DNA from: Gammaproteobacteria bacterium
GTDB lineage: Bacteria; Pseudomonadota; Gammaproteobacteria; Pseudomonadales; Azotimanducaceae
DNA: 64,000 nucleotides
Assembly (NCBI GenBank): GCA_021773565.1
Contig: JAJFJZ010000009.1
Coordinates: forward strand, 124,001-188,000
Reading direction: 5' to 3'
In this document: one piece after another, positions 1 through 8,837 of the stretch
Numbering within the stretch: the first letter of the stretch is position 1
Layout: each line of letters starts with the position of its first letter
Program-made: the position numbers and the translations under genes
Notes under the pieces: model-generated
Database searches by the model: none
Told to the model about the DNA's origin: nothing
The model's input: only the letters and a program-made list of their open reading frames with translations

Positions 1-2753
1 CACGAAAAGTTGAGTCCACCCAGGAGTTCAGTCTGCGCGCTAAGGCGTGCGTTCACGTCAAATCCCTTACTGGTTTCCTTACCCAGGTTAAGAAATGAAG
101 CGTCGATTGAGGACACAAAATTGAGCGTATCCGGGATAGTACCACTCGAATCGCGTTGTACCCGGTCACAGAACGGGCTGGAAAGATTCGGTGCATCATT
201 AAAGCAACGGTCCAGAATGGTGCCTGCTGCCACTGAGCGCACCGTTTTCTTCACTTCAATGTCATAGAAGCTTACGGCCACATCCAAATCGAAAGCATCC
301 GAGATGGGGGGGCTGAACTGAACCGTTGCGGTAAATGAATCCGAGGTTTCCGCTTCCAGATCAGAGGTATTTCCGCCCACGCGCACAGGAATTGTAGTGC
401 CTGCTCCCAGGCCCAGCACAGTTGGATTTGCACCACTTAGTGCACAGTTGTCAAAAACAATTTGCGGGCGGGTATCCAGTTGTGGCATATACACACCTCC
501 AATGTTTGCCTCAGCAGGTATGGCACAGGGGTCAGAGCGAGACGCCGTGCCACTGAACTGGTCTGCCAGGAACTGTTCGCGCAGGTTTGGTGCGCGAAAG
601 GAGGTGCCAAAAGAAGCGCTTGCTGTAACCCAGTCGATTGGTTTATAGGTTAAACGCGCTCTGTAGGTTGTTTCCTTGCCGAAATTTGACTCATCCGTAA
701 ACCGAACAGCCCCTTCCAGCTCCAGATAATCAATACCGGGTACGTCGGAAACGAGGGGTGCACTAAACTCCAGGTAGAAGTCGGTGATGTCACGAGAACC
801 ACCCGTTGCTCCTTCGGTCAGGGCAACTTCTGCGGCCACAAGACCATTGGTTCCCAGAAATTCCGTAGCCGAATCAATCTCGTCTTTTCGGTATTCCGCA
901 CCGATGGCTACTTTAAGCGTATCTCCTGAAGGCAGCTCCATCAGTTCACCCGTAACAAAAGCTGCAAACATGGTTTGTTCTACGACGGTTCTGTTAAGGC
1001 GACTACCGATCAGAAAATTACGTTCTGCGGCTGTAGCAAAGGTTCCTTCACCATTAGCGGAGTATAAAGAGTCAGCAAAGAAATCGATTATCACACAGGG
1101 CTGCTGGGTAATAAATCCCAGATCGTTCGAACGTTGCTGGATACCACAGGTTAGATTCCCCGCAGCATTAAAGCGCAGGGTCTCCAGAGCGATATCCAGG
1201 TTGGTTTCGCTCATTAGCGGTTGTTCCTGAAAGCCTGTGCCCCGATCGTATGATCCAAAGATGTCATAGCTCCAGTTACGATCACCCAACCAGTCGGAGG
1301 TAAAATCGCCCTTAAATCCGGTAACTATTCTGAACTGTTGTAGTTCAACCTTTCGATCCTGAGGTAGGTCATCGAGCGTGACCACAATACCGGGGTTAAA
1401 TGCCCAGTCGGTGGAATTAAAGGGGTTTAGCGGATTGTCGGATAATACCAGTGCACCCGTGGCGTCTACTACCAGGTTACCATTGGCATCTTCACTCGGA
1501 ATATCCATAGGAATAGCCGGGAATATTTGTTCCGCTGTCGCACGGTTATTGACCTGTCGGTTCATGTAGGTCATCTCGTAGTAAATCTCTTCATTTCCGC
1601 CAAACCACTCCGGTGAAAACCCACCCAGTGATATCAGGGATATGGTTTGCAGAGGTTGTACCAGATCTGATGCCAGGCGATCGTCGGTATCCGAATAGAA
1701 GGGCAAAAAGTTGTCCCGGTTACCCTGGTCCAGTGATTCGTCGAACTGGTTATTGGTACCCGGTGCTGGTGGCAGGGCAAAAGAGGACTGGAAGTTTTGC
1801 ACACCAATGTCTGAATTCGCAGCCGACACACCTGGTGTATAGAATACAAATGCACCGGTGGTTGCGTCTCCATCAAACAACCGGTCCAGTGAAAATACTA
1901 TGTTGTCCGGAAAACCGTTGGAACAACGCTGCAGAGTCTCGCCTGATTGTGTAACAGGTCGCGAAATTATGCAGTCTTCCCGATCACCGAGAGACAGACG
2001 TTTGCGGTCATAATATTCGCCGGAAAATACGAAGCGCGAATTTTCGCTACTCGCACCTGTGATAAAGGAAAATTGTTGTACTTCGCCGCCATCATCGAAT
2101 GGTTGTTCCGCATTTACCGAAATCTCAAAACCTTCATAGCTATCCCGGAGTTTCACGTTCACAACGCCTGCTACTGCATCTGCACCGTATACAGATGATG
2201 CACCTTCTGTAATGACTTCTACCGATTCCACAATGTTAAGCGGTATAAGATTCAGGTCTGGCTGTGCTGGAGCACCCCGTACACCGGAGGAACCCAGTCT
2301 GCGGCTGTTAACCAGAACCAGGGTGCGTTCCGGACCTAGCCCGCGGAGTCCGATATTGGCCGAACCCACACCACCAAATACCGGGGCTTCCGTAGCGTTG
2401 GAGTTTCCAGAGCCGGTGTTGATGTCGCTGTCCAGTTGTTGGCCACTGGTCATGGTAGACCGCTGCAACAATTCAGTAATACTTGAAATGCCAATCTGAC
2501 GAGCAGTATCAACTTTTAGTATTTGTATAGGGGTCGCACTAGTGAACTCGTCGCGCTTAATGCGCGAACCGGTAACCAGTACCTCTTCTACAATTTCGTC
2601 ACCATCTTCTGCCGCTAATGCAAAATTGGTAAAGAATAAGTTACCTGCTACATAGATAGCTGCTACTACAGCCATCGTCAAACTGCCTTTTGACGATTTT
2701 TTCCCACGGAAAAACCCGCCATTAAAGGCCATTAACATCTTGCTTATCTGCAT
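1..2753 (-). CDS. TonB-dependent outer-membrane receptor (partial; 3' end beyond window)
   Basis: About 917 residues are visible, read leftwards from an ATG at 2753; no stop is met before base 1, so the C-terminal end of the barrel is missing. Residues 1 to about 47 form a long signal peptide ending FALA. It is followed by an acidic stretch and EEVLVTGSRI, the usual start of the plug domain. The plug carries NIGLRGLG, TLVLVNSRRLG and ASSVYGADAVAGVVN, which are classic TonB-receptor plug motifs. The rest is rich in alternating aromatic/polar strands and long loops, as in a 22-strand barrel. The family imports large substrates such as siderophores, cobalamin, oligosaccharides or peptides using TonB energy; the substrate cannot be told here. 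It appears to be transcribed alone, away from the bacteriocin-like gene. Family call sure, ligand unknown. Confidence 0.95.
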   Translation of the reverse strand, partial: MQISKMLMAFNGGFFRGKKSSKGSLTMAVVAAIYVAGNLFFTNFALAAEDGDEIVEEVLVTGSRIKRDEFTSATPIQILKVDTARQIGISSITELLQRSTMTSGQQLDSDINTGSGNSNATEAPVFGGVGSANIGLRGLGPERTLVLVNSRRLGSSGVRGAPAQPDLNLIPLNIVESVEVITEGASSVYGADAVAGVVNVKLRDSYEGFEISVNAEQPFDDGGEVQQFSFITGASSENSRFVFSGEYYDRKRLSLGDREDCIISRPVTQSGETLQRCSNGFPDNIVFSLDRLFDGDATTGAFVFYTPGVSAANSDIGVQNFQSSFALPPAPGTNNQFDESLDQGNRDNFLPFYSDTDDRLASDLVQPLQTISLISLGGFSPEWFGGNEEIYYEMTYMNRQVNNRATAEQIFPAIPMDIPSEDANGNLVVDATGALVLSDNPLNPFNSTDWAFNPGIVVTLDDLPQDRKVELQQFRIVTGFKGDFTSDWLGDRNWSYDIFGSYDRGTGFQEQPLMSETNLDIALETLRFNAAGNLTCGIQQRSNDLGFITQQPCVIIDFFADSLYSANGEGTFATAAERNFLIGSRLNRTVVEQTMFAAFVTGELMELPSGDTLKVAIGAEYRKDEIDSATEFLGTNGLVAAEVALTEGATGGSRDITDFYLEFSAPLVSDVPGIDYLELEGAVRFTDESNFGKETTYRARLTYKPIDWVTASASFGTSFRAPNLREQFLADQFSGTASRSDPCAIPAEANIGGVYMPQLDTRPQIVFDNCALSGANPTVLGLGAGTTIPVRVGGNTSDLEAETSDSFTATVQFSPPISDAFDLDVAVSFYDIEVKKTVRSVAAGTILDRCFNDAPNLSSPFCDRVQRDSSGTIPDTLNFVSSIDASFLNLGKETSKGFDVNARLSAQTELLGGLNFS

Positions 2754-3230
2754 TTGTTAAATCCTTATTCATTGAGTGTTTTTGTTTGCGCTGGTACCGG
2801 TCTATCTCGTCGGTGGTACGGTTCAACGCATGGCCGAATAATACGCAGTCTTTGTAAAAAAAACGATACAAAATGAAATAAAATGTAATAAAAACAATGA
2901 CTTATTGTCTAAATGCCGGAATGTTAAGTTATCAAAAGGTCGGACAAACAGGCAGTAGCTTTGTAGGAGAATTTTGATGTCATATTGGTATCGGAAGATG
3001 GAAGTTTGTTGCTCGCACTTAGTAATTGATCACCCGGGTGCTACTCTGTGGTAACGCTCTGAAGGCGTTTTTGGGGGAGGTAAGGTCACACGCTCCGCGT
3101 ACGTTGAACCTGGAAGTTTCTTACTGTTCATGTCGACGTTTACGAATGGTCGGCAATTGGAGTTATTGGCAACATAGGTCCGGGCTGATCATCAGCCTGG
3201 TCTATAACTGCAAATAAAAGGAGACGAACA
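2754..3230. other. 477-bp intergenic region between receptor and bacteriocin-like gene
   Basis: This is the largest stretch without a confident gene. Bases around 2850-2920 are AT-rich and likely hold the receptor promoter (minus strand). The right half should hold the promoter for the bacteriocin-like gene at 3231. A 25-codon reading frame with a strong ribosome binding site lies at 2977-3054. A 63-codon frame at 3026-3217 has no visible ribosome binding site and no recognisable product, and I did not call it. No RNA gene or repeat was recognised. Confidence 0.6.
2977..3054 (+). CDS. Possible 25-residue leader peptide or small ORF
   Basis: ATG at 2977 is preceded by AGGAG at 2965-2969 with a 7-base gap, a near-ideal ribosome binding site. 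The frame runs 25 codons to a TAA at 3052-3054. The product begins MSYWYRKMEVCC and contains two adjacent cysteines; it has no hydrophobic helix or double-glycine motif and matches nothing I know. It lies 176 bases upstream of the bacteriocin-like gene on the same strand, so it could be a translated leader. Only the ribosome binding site supports it; it may be chance. Confidence 0.2.
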   Translation: MSYWYRKMEVCCSHLVIDHPGATLW

Positions 3231-3434
3231 ATGCGCGAATTGACTTTAACGGAACTTGGAGAGGTAAGTGGTGGGGGGCCAGATGCGGGGTACGGCGCGG
3301 GCGTTACTGCAGCGGTGGGCTTTTTGGCTATGGGCTTGACACTCGCGGCTGGTCCGCTATCGATAGGAGCGGCGATTTTTTATGGTGCTTCGATATTGAG
3401 TTCAGGTTCGTCCATCTATAGAGCTATGCAGTAA
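3231..3434 (+). CDS. Colicin V/class II bacteriocin-like precursor with double-glycine leader
   Basis: A 67-residue peptide with AGGAG 8-9 bases before the ATG. Its first 15 residues, MRELTLTELGEVSGG, match the double-glycine leader of microcins and class II bacteriocins almost position for position (colicin V has MRTLTLNELDSVSGG, from memory). In the family a C39-peptidase ABC exporter cuts after GG and exports the core. The predicted 52-residue core, starting GPDAGYG, is Gly/Ala/Ser-rich, uncharged over most of its length and strongly hydrophobic, as in pore-forming microcins. It has no cysteine, so no disulfide or lanthionine is expected. No C39 exporter or CvaA-like partner lies in the window, so export would depend on genes elsewhere. 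The next gene may encode immunity. Leader call firm; killing activity is inference, and a signalling peptide is possible. Confidence 0.75.
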   Translation: MRELTLTELGEVSGGGPDAGYGAGVTAAVGFLAMGLTLAAGPLSIGAAIFYGASILSSGSSIYRAMQ

Positions 3435-3440
3435 TAATGC

Positions 3441-3466
3441 AGGGGTCCCGAACCAGGGGACCCTTT
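3441..3466 (+). terminator. Hairpin between precursor peptide and small membrane protein gene
   Basis: GGGTCCC (3443-3449) pairs with GGGACCC (3457-3463) around a 7-base loop. The stem can be lengthened by a G-T and an A-T pair, and three T bases follow. It lies just after the stop of the precursor gene. It could be a weak or partial terminator that lets some transcription continue into the downstream gene, or a 3' stabiliser; the short T-run makes full termination uncertain. Confidence 0.5.
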
Positions 3467-3490
3467 CACTATCGACAATCTGAAGGAAAT

Positions 3491-3697
3491 ATGATGTTTG
3501 ACAAATCAGAAGAAACTGAAAAGAACAGTCAGGATATGAATCCGGAATTTCGAACTATTGCATTGCTCTTTGCACTTTCAGGAATAGCGCCTGTTGTCCT
3601 ATTAATGCTTGGTTTAATAGGTGTTGAAGTGCTGCTCTGGGTTTATCTTGGGGTATTTGGCACAGTTCTGTTCTGTCGCAGAATTATGCGAAACTAG
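3491..3697 (+). CDS. Small two-helix membrane protein, candidate immunity protein
   Basis: About 68 residues starting MMFDKSEETEK; AAGGA at 3483-3487 suits the second ATG (3494) slightly better than the first. The N-terminal ~20 residues are charged and polar. Two hydrophobic segments follow (roughly residues 23-40 and 43-60), then a basic end, CRRIMRN. Immunity proteins of class II bacteriocins and microcins are often just such small inner-membrane proteins encoded directly downstream. The 56-base spacing after the bacteriocin-like gene and the shared strand fit that role. There is no sequence recognition, so the function is inferred from size, topology and position only. An upstream in-frame ATG at 3437 is disfavoured because it lies inside the hairpin region and has no ribosome binding site. 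Confidence 0.55.
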   Translation: MMFDKSEETEKNSQDMNPEFRTIALLFALSGIAPVVLLMLGLIGVEVLLWVYLGVFGTVLFCRRIMRN

Positions 3698-3703
3698 ACA
3701 ATA

Positions 3704-4321
3704 TTATCCGGTTAATCCTCCGCTTCGCTCAATAAAGGTGCGAATTCGTTCTACCCCTGAGCCAGACTTGAGGTTGGTAAACAGATAAGGCCTACTCTCC
3801 CCACGCATCGTTTTTGAATCCTTATCCATCACTCCCAGGTCAGCGCCGACCAGGGGTGCAAGATCTATTTTGTTAATTACCAACAGGTCAGACTTGGTAA
3901 TTCCCGGACCCCCTTTGCGCGGAATTTTATCACCGGCGGAGACATCAATTACATAAATAGTGATGTCAGCCAGTTCTGGTGAAAAAGTGGCTGCAAGATT
4001 ATCTCCACCAGACTCGATAAATATCAGGTCTAGTCCGGGGATGTTCGTGTTCATGTCAGCAATAGCAGCGAGATTCATTGAGGCATCTTCCCGTATAGCC
4101 GTGTGTGGACATCCCCCGGTCTCTACGCCAACAATTCGATTGAACTCCAGTGCTCCGGATTGTTGCAAAAAATTGGCGTCTTCCTGCGTATAAATGTCAT
4201 TGGTGATCACGGCAATCGACCACGTGTCGCGCATGCTCTTGCATAGTGCATCGGTGAGTGCTGTTTTTCCTGAACCCACAGGGCCGCCAATTCCTACCCT
4301 TAATGGACCATTAGTATTCAT
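3704..4321 (-). CDS. ureG: Urease accessory GTPase UreG
   Basis: 205 residues, normal length for UreG. The P-loop GGPVGSGKT is at residues 12-20. The nickel-binding CPH motif lies in [10 protein letters not shown], and the guanine-specificity NKID is present ([10 protein letters not shown]). UreG is a SIMIBI-class GTPase that forms a complex with UreF and UreD and delivers nickel to apo-urease in the cytoplasm, using GTP hydrolysis. It is the last gene of the ureDABCEFG operon, 47 bases after ureF. Its stop lies only 6 bases from the end of the convergent small membrane protein gene. Nothing is missing or truncated. Confidence 0.97.
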   Translation of the reverse strand: MNTNGPLRVGIGGPVGSGKTALTDALCKSMRDTWSIAVITNDIYTQEDANFLQQSGALEFNRIVGVETGGCPHTAIREDASMNLAAIADMNTNIPGLDLIFIESGGDNLAATFSPELADITIYVIDVSAGDKIPRKGGPGITKSDLLVINKIDLAPLVGADLGVMDKDSKTMRGESRPYLFTNLKSGSGVERIRTFIERSGGLTG

Positions 4322-4368
4322 AGATAGCTTCTTTTTAAGTGAATATGTTTAGTAACTGTGCCCATCTG

Positions 4369-5046
4369 TTATGAGCGGAACAAGCGTGTGTATTGTGTTT
4401 CGTGCTGCATGGAACAGATGTCTGACATAAATGTTGATGTTCCTGGTACATCCGGTGCGCAATTTTCTGCAATCTGAACAGTTTTATTCAGGGTTTGTTG
4501 CAGCCTTGCAATAATGCGCTGTCCGTCAGATTGGCCTAAGGGAACCAGGCGTACCGCGGCGGAAACGAGATTTGAGATCCAGGCATGCCCATAGGCTGTA
4601 AGTGTTGCAATTTTACCCACCCGGTGGCCGCGTGCCGCCACCCCTACAACAATAGGGTAAAGGTAAGTGGTTTTATCGATTTTTGCCAGGGTTTCCAGAG
4701 TGTCGCACGGCCAGATTCGGGATGTGACCTCAAAAAATGCCGCTCCCTGTGCTCTGGTTTCCAGAAGCAGTTCTGAAGTATTTTGAAAAGCATTAGCCAC
4801 TTCCAGCAAGTTTTCCAGATCGTTCTTGTCGTGTGCGTTATCCCATGCAGCCGCCAGAAAAACCAGATCGCTGTAGCCGTTCCCAAAACACAGGAGATCA
4901 GAAAGCCACTGTGTTACCTCTGTAGCGTTGTTCAATTCGCCAGTTTCAATGGCGTTTTCAAGACCCTGGGAGAAGGTAAATGAACCCACTGGATAAGACG
5001 GAGACATCCAGGTTAACAATGGGTATAAATCCTTCTGTTTATCCAT
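4369..5046 (-). CDS. ureF: Urease accessory protein UreF
   Basis: 225 residues, in the family range. The N-terminal WMSPSYPVGSFTFSQGLE is the conserved UreF signature, and the C-terminal region has the helical pattern with a conserved GQ..GQ-like element (VPLGQSDGQ). UreF bridges UreD and UreG and works as the activator that gates GTP hydrolysis during nickel insertion. It starts 5 bases after ureE and is probably translationally coupled to it. It ends with an ARG-rich tail, RLFRS. Identification is based on signature and operon position. Confidence 0.95.
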   Translation of the reverse strand: MDKQKDLYPLLTWMSPSYPVGSFTFSQGLENAIETGELNNATEVTQWLSDLLCFGNGYSDLVFLAAAWDNAHDKNDLENLLEVANAFQNTSELLLETRAQGAAFFEVTSRIWPCDTLETLAKIDKTTYLYPIVVGVAARGHRVGKIATLTAYGHAWISNLVSAAVRLVPLGQSDGQRIIARLQQTLNKTVQIAENCAPDVPGTSTFMSDICSMQHETQYTRLFRS

Positions 5047-5051
5047 AGTGG

Positions 5052-5504
5052 CTAATGCTCATGATTCTGTGCATGTTGATAAGCACCTCCCTCTGGTTGA
5101 AACGGTGCTTCACACAACTCTACCCTTGCTCCAAGACCCCGGGCAAGCTCGACGATTACATGATCATTCAGGATGCGCAATCGGTCTGGAAGTATCTGCG
5201 TGGGCAGGTGGCGGTTACCAAGATGCCATGCAATTTGCGCCAGGTGCAGCGGGCTGGTAGCGGTAATTTCGGCTACCTGCTCAGGTCTTGCGCGAATGGT
5301 AACGGTAGTTCCATCATCCAGCGCGAGTTCGTCCCCGTCCTTCAGGGCGATAGCTTTGGCCAGGTCCAGAAGAAAATGTTTTCCGGAATTGCTGGTCATG
5401 CTCAGTCGTCGACGATGCCGTAAATCATAATCCAGCTCGATTTCGTCTCCTGAGCGGGAAACTCCGGGGGAGGATTCGACAAGATGGGTGGCTCGAATTA
5501 CCAA
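5052..5504 (-). CDS. ureE: Urease nickel metallochaperone UreE
   Basis: 150 residues from a TTG start at 5504; a nearby upstream ATG is followed at once by a stop, so TTG is the only sensible start. The N-terminal half is the UreE peptide-binding domain (LDYDLRHRRRL). The C-terminal half holds the metal-binding domain with WHLGNRH, the conserved motif around the dimer-interface nickel histidine. The C-terminus ends HAQNHEH, a short histidine tail, much less His-rich than in Klebsiella UreE. UreE is a cytoplasmic homodimer that hands nickel to UreG. It sits 21 bases after ureC and 5 bases before ureF. Confidence 0.95.
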   Translation of the reverse strand: MVIRATHLVESSPGVSRSGDEIELDYDLRHRRRLSMTSNSGKHFLLDLAKAIALKDGDELALDDGTTVTIRARPEQVAEITATSPLHLAQIAWHLGNRHLPTQILPDRLRILNDHVIVELARGLGARVELCEAPFQPEGGAYQHAQNHEH

Positions 5505-5525
5505 AACATTATCCGTTTATCGGGG

Positions 5526-7238
5526 CTAATATAAAAAATAACGTTGCGCCATTGGCAATTCAATTGCAGGTTCACAGGTTAACAATTCCCCGTCTGCATG
5601 TACCTCGTACGTTTCCGGGTCCACTTCTATTTCGGGGCAGTAGCCGTTGTATACCATGTCAGATTTTCCAATTCCTGCACGGGTATTGCTTACAGCGAGC
5701 GTGCGCTTGGACAAGCTCAGGGTCTTACCAATTTCTGCGTCCTGTGCCGCTTTTGAAACAAATGTAACCGCGCTCTCGGTAAGGGATTTTCCAAATGAGG
5801 CAAACATGGGCTGGTAGTGTACAGGTTGGGGTGTGGGTATCGAGGCGTTTGCATCGCCCATAGGTGCGGCGGCAATGCTGCCCATTTTTATAACCAGATC
5901 CGGCTTCACTCCAAAGAATGCGGGTGACCACAGCACCAGATCTGCGAGTTTGCCCGCTTCCACTGAGCCTATATGCTCGGCCATGCCATGGGCAATGGCG
6001 GGATTTATCGTGTACTTGGCCAGGTATCGCTTAACCCGGAAATTATCATTGTTAGCACTGTCTTCGGCGAGGCTGCCCCGCTGTTTTTTCATCTTATCGG
6101 CAGTTTGCCAGGTGCGAATTAGCACTTCGCCAACGCGCCCCATTGCCTGACTGTCGGATGCTATGATGGAAAATGCGCCCAGATCATGCAATATGTCTTC
6201 AGCTGCAATTGTTTCCTTGCGTATTCGGCTTTCCGCAAAGGCTATATCTTCTGCTATGGATGCATCCAGGTGGTGACACACCATGAGCATGTCCAGATGT
6301 TCATCAATTGTATTTATGGTGTACGGTCGGGTGGGGTTGGTTGAAGAAGGTATAACATTGGCCTGTCCACATAACTTTATGATATCCGGTGCATGCCCAC
6401 CACCGGCACCCTCGGTGTGGTAAGCATGGATCGTGCGGTTTTTGAATGCGGCGATGGTATTTTCGACAAACCCGCTTTCATTGAGCGTGTCCGTGTGAAT
6501 CATAACCTGCACGTCCATAGCGTCGGCCACACTCAGGCAACAATCTATGCTTGCTGGTGTGGTTCCCCAGTCTTCGTGTAATTTAAGGGCGCAGGCGCCT
6601 CCCAAAACCTGTTCCTCCAGGGCAAGGGGTAACGAGGCATTGCCTTTTCCGGAAAATGCCAGATTCATGGGGAATGCATCCGCAGATTGCAGCATACGCC
6701 CAATATGCCATGCACCGGGAGTGCAGGTGGTTGCGTTGGTGCCTGTCGCCGGTCCGGTGCCACCCCCTAACATAGTAGTTACACCCGACATTAATGCAGT
6801 TTCGATTTGTTGCGGGCAAATAAAATGTATGTGTGCATCAAACGCTCCAGCGGTCAGAATTTTTCCTTCTCCGGCTATTATTTCTGTTGTGGGTCCGATA
6901 ATAATATCCACGGTGTTTTGAATATCCGGGTTACCTGCTTTGCCGATTTTGGAAATTCGGCCATCGCGTATACCTACATCCGCCTTGTAAATGCCGGTAA
7001 CGTCCATTATTAGCGCATTGGTAATAACCGTATCAGCGGCACCTTCACTTCTGCTTAACTGGGATTGCCCCATGCCGTCACGAATTACCTTGCCGCCCCC
7101 AAACTTCACTTCGTCGCCATAACGCGTACAGTCACGCTCTACCTCTATGAGGAGATCCGTATCCGCCAGGCGTACGCGGTCTCCGGTTGTGGGCCCGTAC
7201 ATTGCTGCATATACACTACGTTTTATGAGGGCAGGCAT
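5526..7238 (-). CDS. ureC: Urease alpha (catalytic) subunit
   Basis: 570 residues, full length. Urease hydrolyses urea to ammonia and carbamate at a dinuclear nickel centre. All expected ligands can be placed: H136 and H138 (AHIHF), the carbamylated lysine K219 in LKLHEDWG, H221, H248, H274, the flap C321-H322-H323 in MVCHHLDAS, and D362 (IIASDSQ). These are offset by two from Klebsiella numbering. The ATG overlaps the ureB stop by one base (TAATG), so the two are translationally coupled. The subunit assembles with UreA and UreB into a cytoplasmic (alpha-beta-gamma)3 complex. Nothing suggests loss of function. Confidence 0.98.
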   Translation of the reverse strand: MPALIKRSVYAAMYGPTTGDRVRLADTDLLIEVERDCTRYGDEVKFGGGKVIRDGMGQSQLSRSEGAADTVITNALIMDVTGIYKADVGIRDGRISKIGKAGNPDIQNTVDIIIGPTTEIIAGEGKILTAGAFDAHIHFICPQQIETALMSGVTTMLGGGTGPATGTNATTCTPGAWHIGRMLQSADAFPMNLAFSGKGNASLPLALEEQVLGGACALKLHEDWGTTPASIDCCLSVADAMDVQVMIHTDTLNESGFVENTIAAFKNRTIHAYHTEGAGGGHAPDIIKLCGQANVIPSSTNPTRPYTINTIDEHLDMLMVCHHLDASIAEDIAFAESRIRKETIAAEDILHDLGAFSIIASDSQAMGRVGEVLIRTWQTADKMKKQRGSLAEDSANNDNFRVKRYLAKYTINPAIAHGMAEHIGSVEAGKLADLVLWSPAFFGVKPDLVIKMGSIAAAPMGDANASIPTPQPVHYQPMFASFGKSLTESAVTFVSKAAQDAEIGKTLSLSKRTLAVSNTRAGIGKSDMVYNGYCPEIEVDPETYEVHADGELLTCEPAIELPMAQRYFLY

Positions 7239-7546
7239 TACAGTTTCCCCATGATTTTCTGGTTAAAGCCGTAAACAGCCCGATTGCCCTGAAAAGGTAT
7301 CAGGCATATTTCACGTTCCTGGCCTGGCTCAAAGCGTAGTGCAGTTCCTGCCGCAATATCCAGGCGCTGTCCCCGGGTGAGTGCCCGGTTAAAGTGAAGT
7401 GCTGCGTTCGTTTCGAAGAAATGGAAGTGCGATCCAACCTGTATCGGTCTGTCTCCGGTGTTTGAAACCGTAATGCGGGTTACCTCTAAATCTGCATTCA
7501 ACACAATGTCTTCATCAGAAGTGATAATTTCGCCTGGAATCATCAT
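7238..7546 (-). CDS. ureB: Urease beta subunit
   Basis: 102 residues, the usual length of a separate beta subunit. It opens [17 protein letters not shown] and contains [11 protein letters not shown], the conserved UreB signature; the C-terminus has [16 protein letters not shown]. The beta subunit is structural and helps order the alpha subunit flap. It starts 19 bases after ureA and overlaps ureC by one base. Separate ureA and ureB genes are typical of proteobacterial ureases, in contrast to the fused Helicobacter form. Confidence 0.97.
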   Translation of the reverse strand: MMIPGEIITSDEDIVLNADLEVTRITVSNTGDRPIQVGSHFHFFETNAALHFNRALTRGQRLDIAAGTALRFEPGQEREICLIPFQGNRAVYGFNQKIMGKL

Positions 7547-7565
7547 TTTTTTTCTCCGCCTGGGT

Positions 7566-7868
7566 TTAACGTATCGGATTGTGGACAGTCACAAGTTTGC
7601 TGCCATCGGGAAAAGTTGCTTCTACCTGGACATCGTGAATCATTTCTGAAATGCCATCCATAACCTGACCGCGGCTAATGACATGAGCACCTGCTTCCAT
7701 AAGTGCGGCAACCGTTTGGCCATCGCGAGCACCCTCAACCACAAAGTCGGATATCAAAGCTATGCACTCCGGATGATTCAACTTTACACCGCGTTCCAGG
7801 CGCTTGCGTGCGACCATGGCGGCAAGGGAAATTAGCAATTTGTCTTTTTCTCTGGGGGTGAGTCGCAC
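7566..7868 (-). CDS. ureA: Urease gamma subunit
   Basis: 100 residues, exactly the normal gamma size. It begins [12 protein letters not shown] and includes [19 protein letters not shown] and [18 protein letters not shown]-like segments, all conserved in UreA. It is a small structural subunit of the cytoplasmic urease trimer. It starts 27 bases after ureD and is followed by ureB after 19 bases. Recognition is by motif and operon order. Confidence 0.97.
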   Translation of the reverse strand: MRLTPREKDKLLISLAAMVARKRLERGVKLNHPECIALISDFVVEGARDGQTVAALMEAGAHVISRGQVMDGISEMIHDVQVEATFPDGSKLVTVHNPIR

Positions 7869-7895
7869 CAGGTTTCTCCATGAGTGTTTGTCATA

Positions 7896-8738
7896 TTAAC
7901 AATTCCATACGCGTGGAATGTCTATTGTATCGCGATGTACTGCTTTATATAGTCTGATGAGAACATCACGTATTTCCCGGCTGCTGCTAGCGAGTAATCG
8001 CATAAGCACCAGTGGGCCCAGGCAGCTTGCGCCACCCGTGAGCGTGGAAGTATCTATTATGCTTCGAAATTCGCTTAATCGCTCACCACAATCATGTTTT
8101 GCGTATACAAGTGTTGCCATGGCAGAAGCGCCCCTGCCAATCGCAGCTCTGTTAAGATGTGCCTGGATATCGCCATGCAGTTGATCATTTACTTGAAAAC
8201 GGTCTGTGAAAATCAGCTTGCCATCCAGATGAATATTCCAGTGTTCCAGAATACTTCCGTTAATCACTTTTTCGCCCATGGCGGCCCGACCCAGAATCAG
8301 GCTCTCGATTCCGAAGAATTCCGCATCTTTTTGCAATTGAATGTTTGTTTCACGGCGATACCTTGCAGCGTCAAACAGGATGGTTTCCTGGGGTATCCAA
8401 CAAGCCTGTGCACCCGCAGAGACCTTAAGGTCAGTTTTAAGTACCGCCTCGCGCTGTCTGGATTTATAGATACGTTCTGCCGCCTGACTGGTTACGATTG
8501 CATGTGTTCCGGGCAGCCAATCCACCGAAACAGATATCTGGTCTCCATCAGTCAGACCTCCCGCGGTGTTTATTAACACAGCCTCGCATCTGTGCTCTCC
8601 CTGTGTGCGCGGAAAACGCACTTTGCAGCATCCCTGCTGATACAAATTATCCAATGTCGTTAAGCCACCTTCAACGGCTTTAAATTTCAAACGTACGCAA
8701 CCACTTGCGCGCTGTAGTTTAGGCTGCAAATTGTGCAC
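7896..8738 (-). CDS. ureD: Urease accessory protein UreD (UreH)
   Basis: 280 residues. The segment LINTAGGLTDGDQISVSV matches the conserved UreD core, and GAQACWIPQETILFDAARYRR matches the second conserved block. UreD binds apo-urease directly and provides the tunnel through which nickel passes from UreG via UreF. It is the first gene of the operon, so the ureDABCEFG promoter should lie in the 99-base gap to the divergent antiporter gene at 8838. No nickel transporter or ureJ lies next to the cluster. Confidence 0.95.
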   Translation of the reverse strand: MHNLQPKLQRASGCVRLKFKAVEGGLTTLDNLYQQGCCKVRFPRTQGEHRCEAVLINTAGGLTDGDQISVSVDWLPGTHAIVTSQAAERIYKSRQREAVLKTDLKVSAGAQACWIPQETILFDAARYRRETNIQLQKDAEFFGIESLILGRAAMGEKVINGSILEHWNIHLDGKLIFTDRFQVNDQLHGDIQAHLNRAAIGRGASAMATLVYAKHDCGERLSEFRSIIDTSTLTGGASCLGPLVLMRLLASSSREIRDVLIRLYKAVHRDTIDIPRVWNC

Positions 8739-8837
8739 TATGGTGTTCGTTCATCAGGTTTCGGACTGTCCTCGGCAAAGCCGACTTGTTATATTTTATT
8801 TGTGTACTCGAAACATTATCACAGCTGCGGTTAAATA

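Noticed and set aside
3026-3217. 63-codon frame on the plus strand before the bacteriocin-like gene
   Set aside because: No ribosome binding site and no recognisable product; overlaps the more convincing 25-codon frame.
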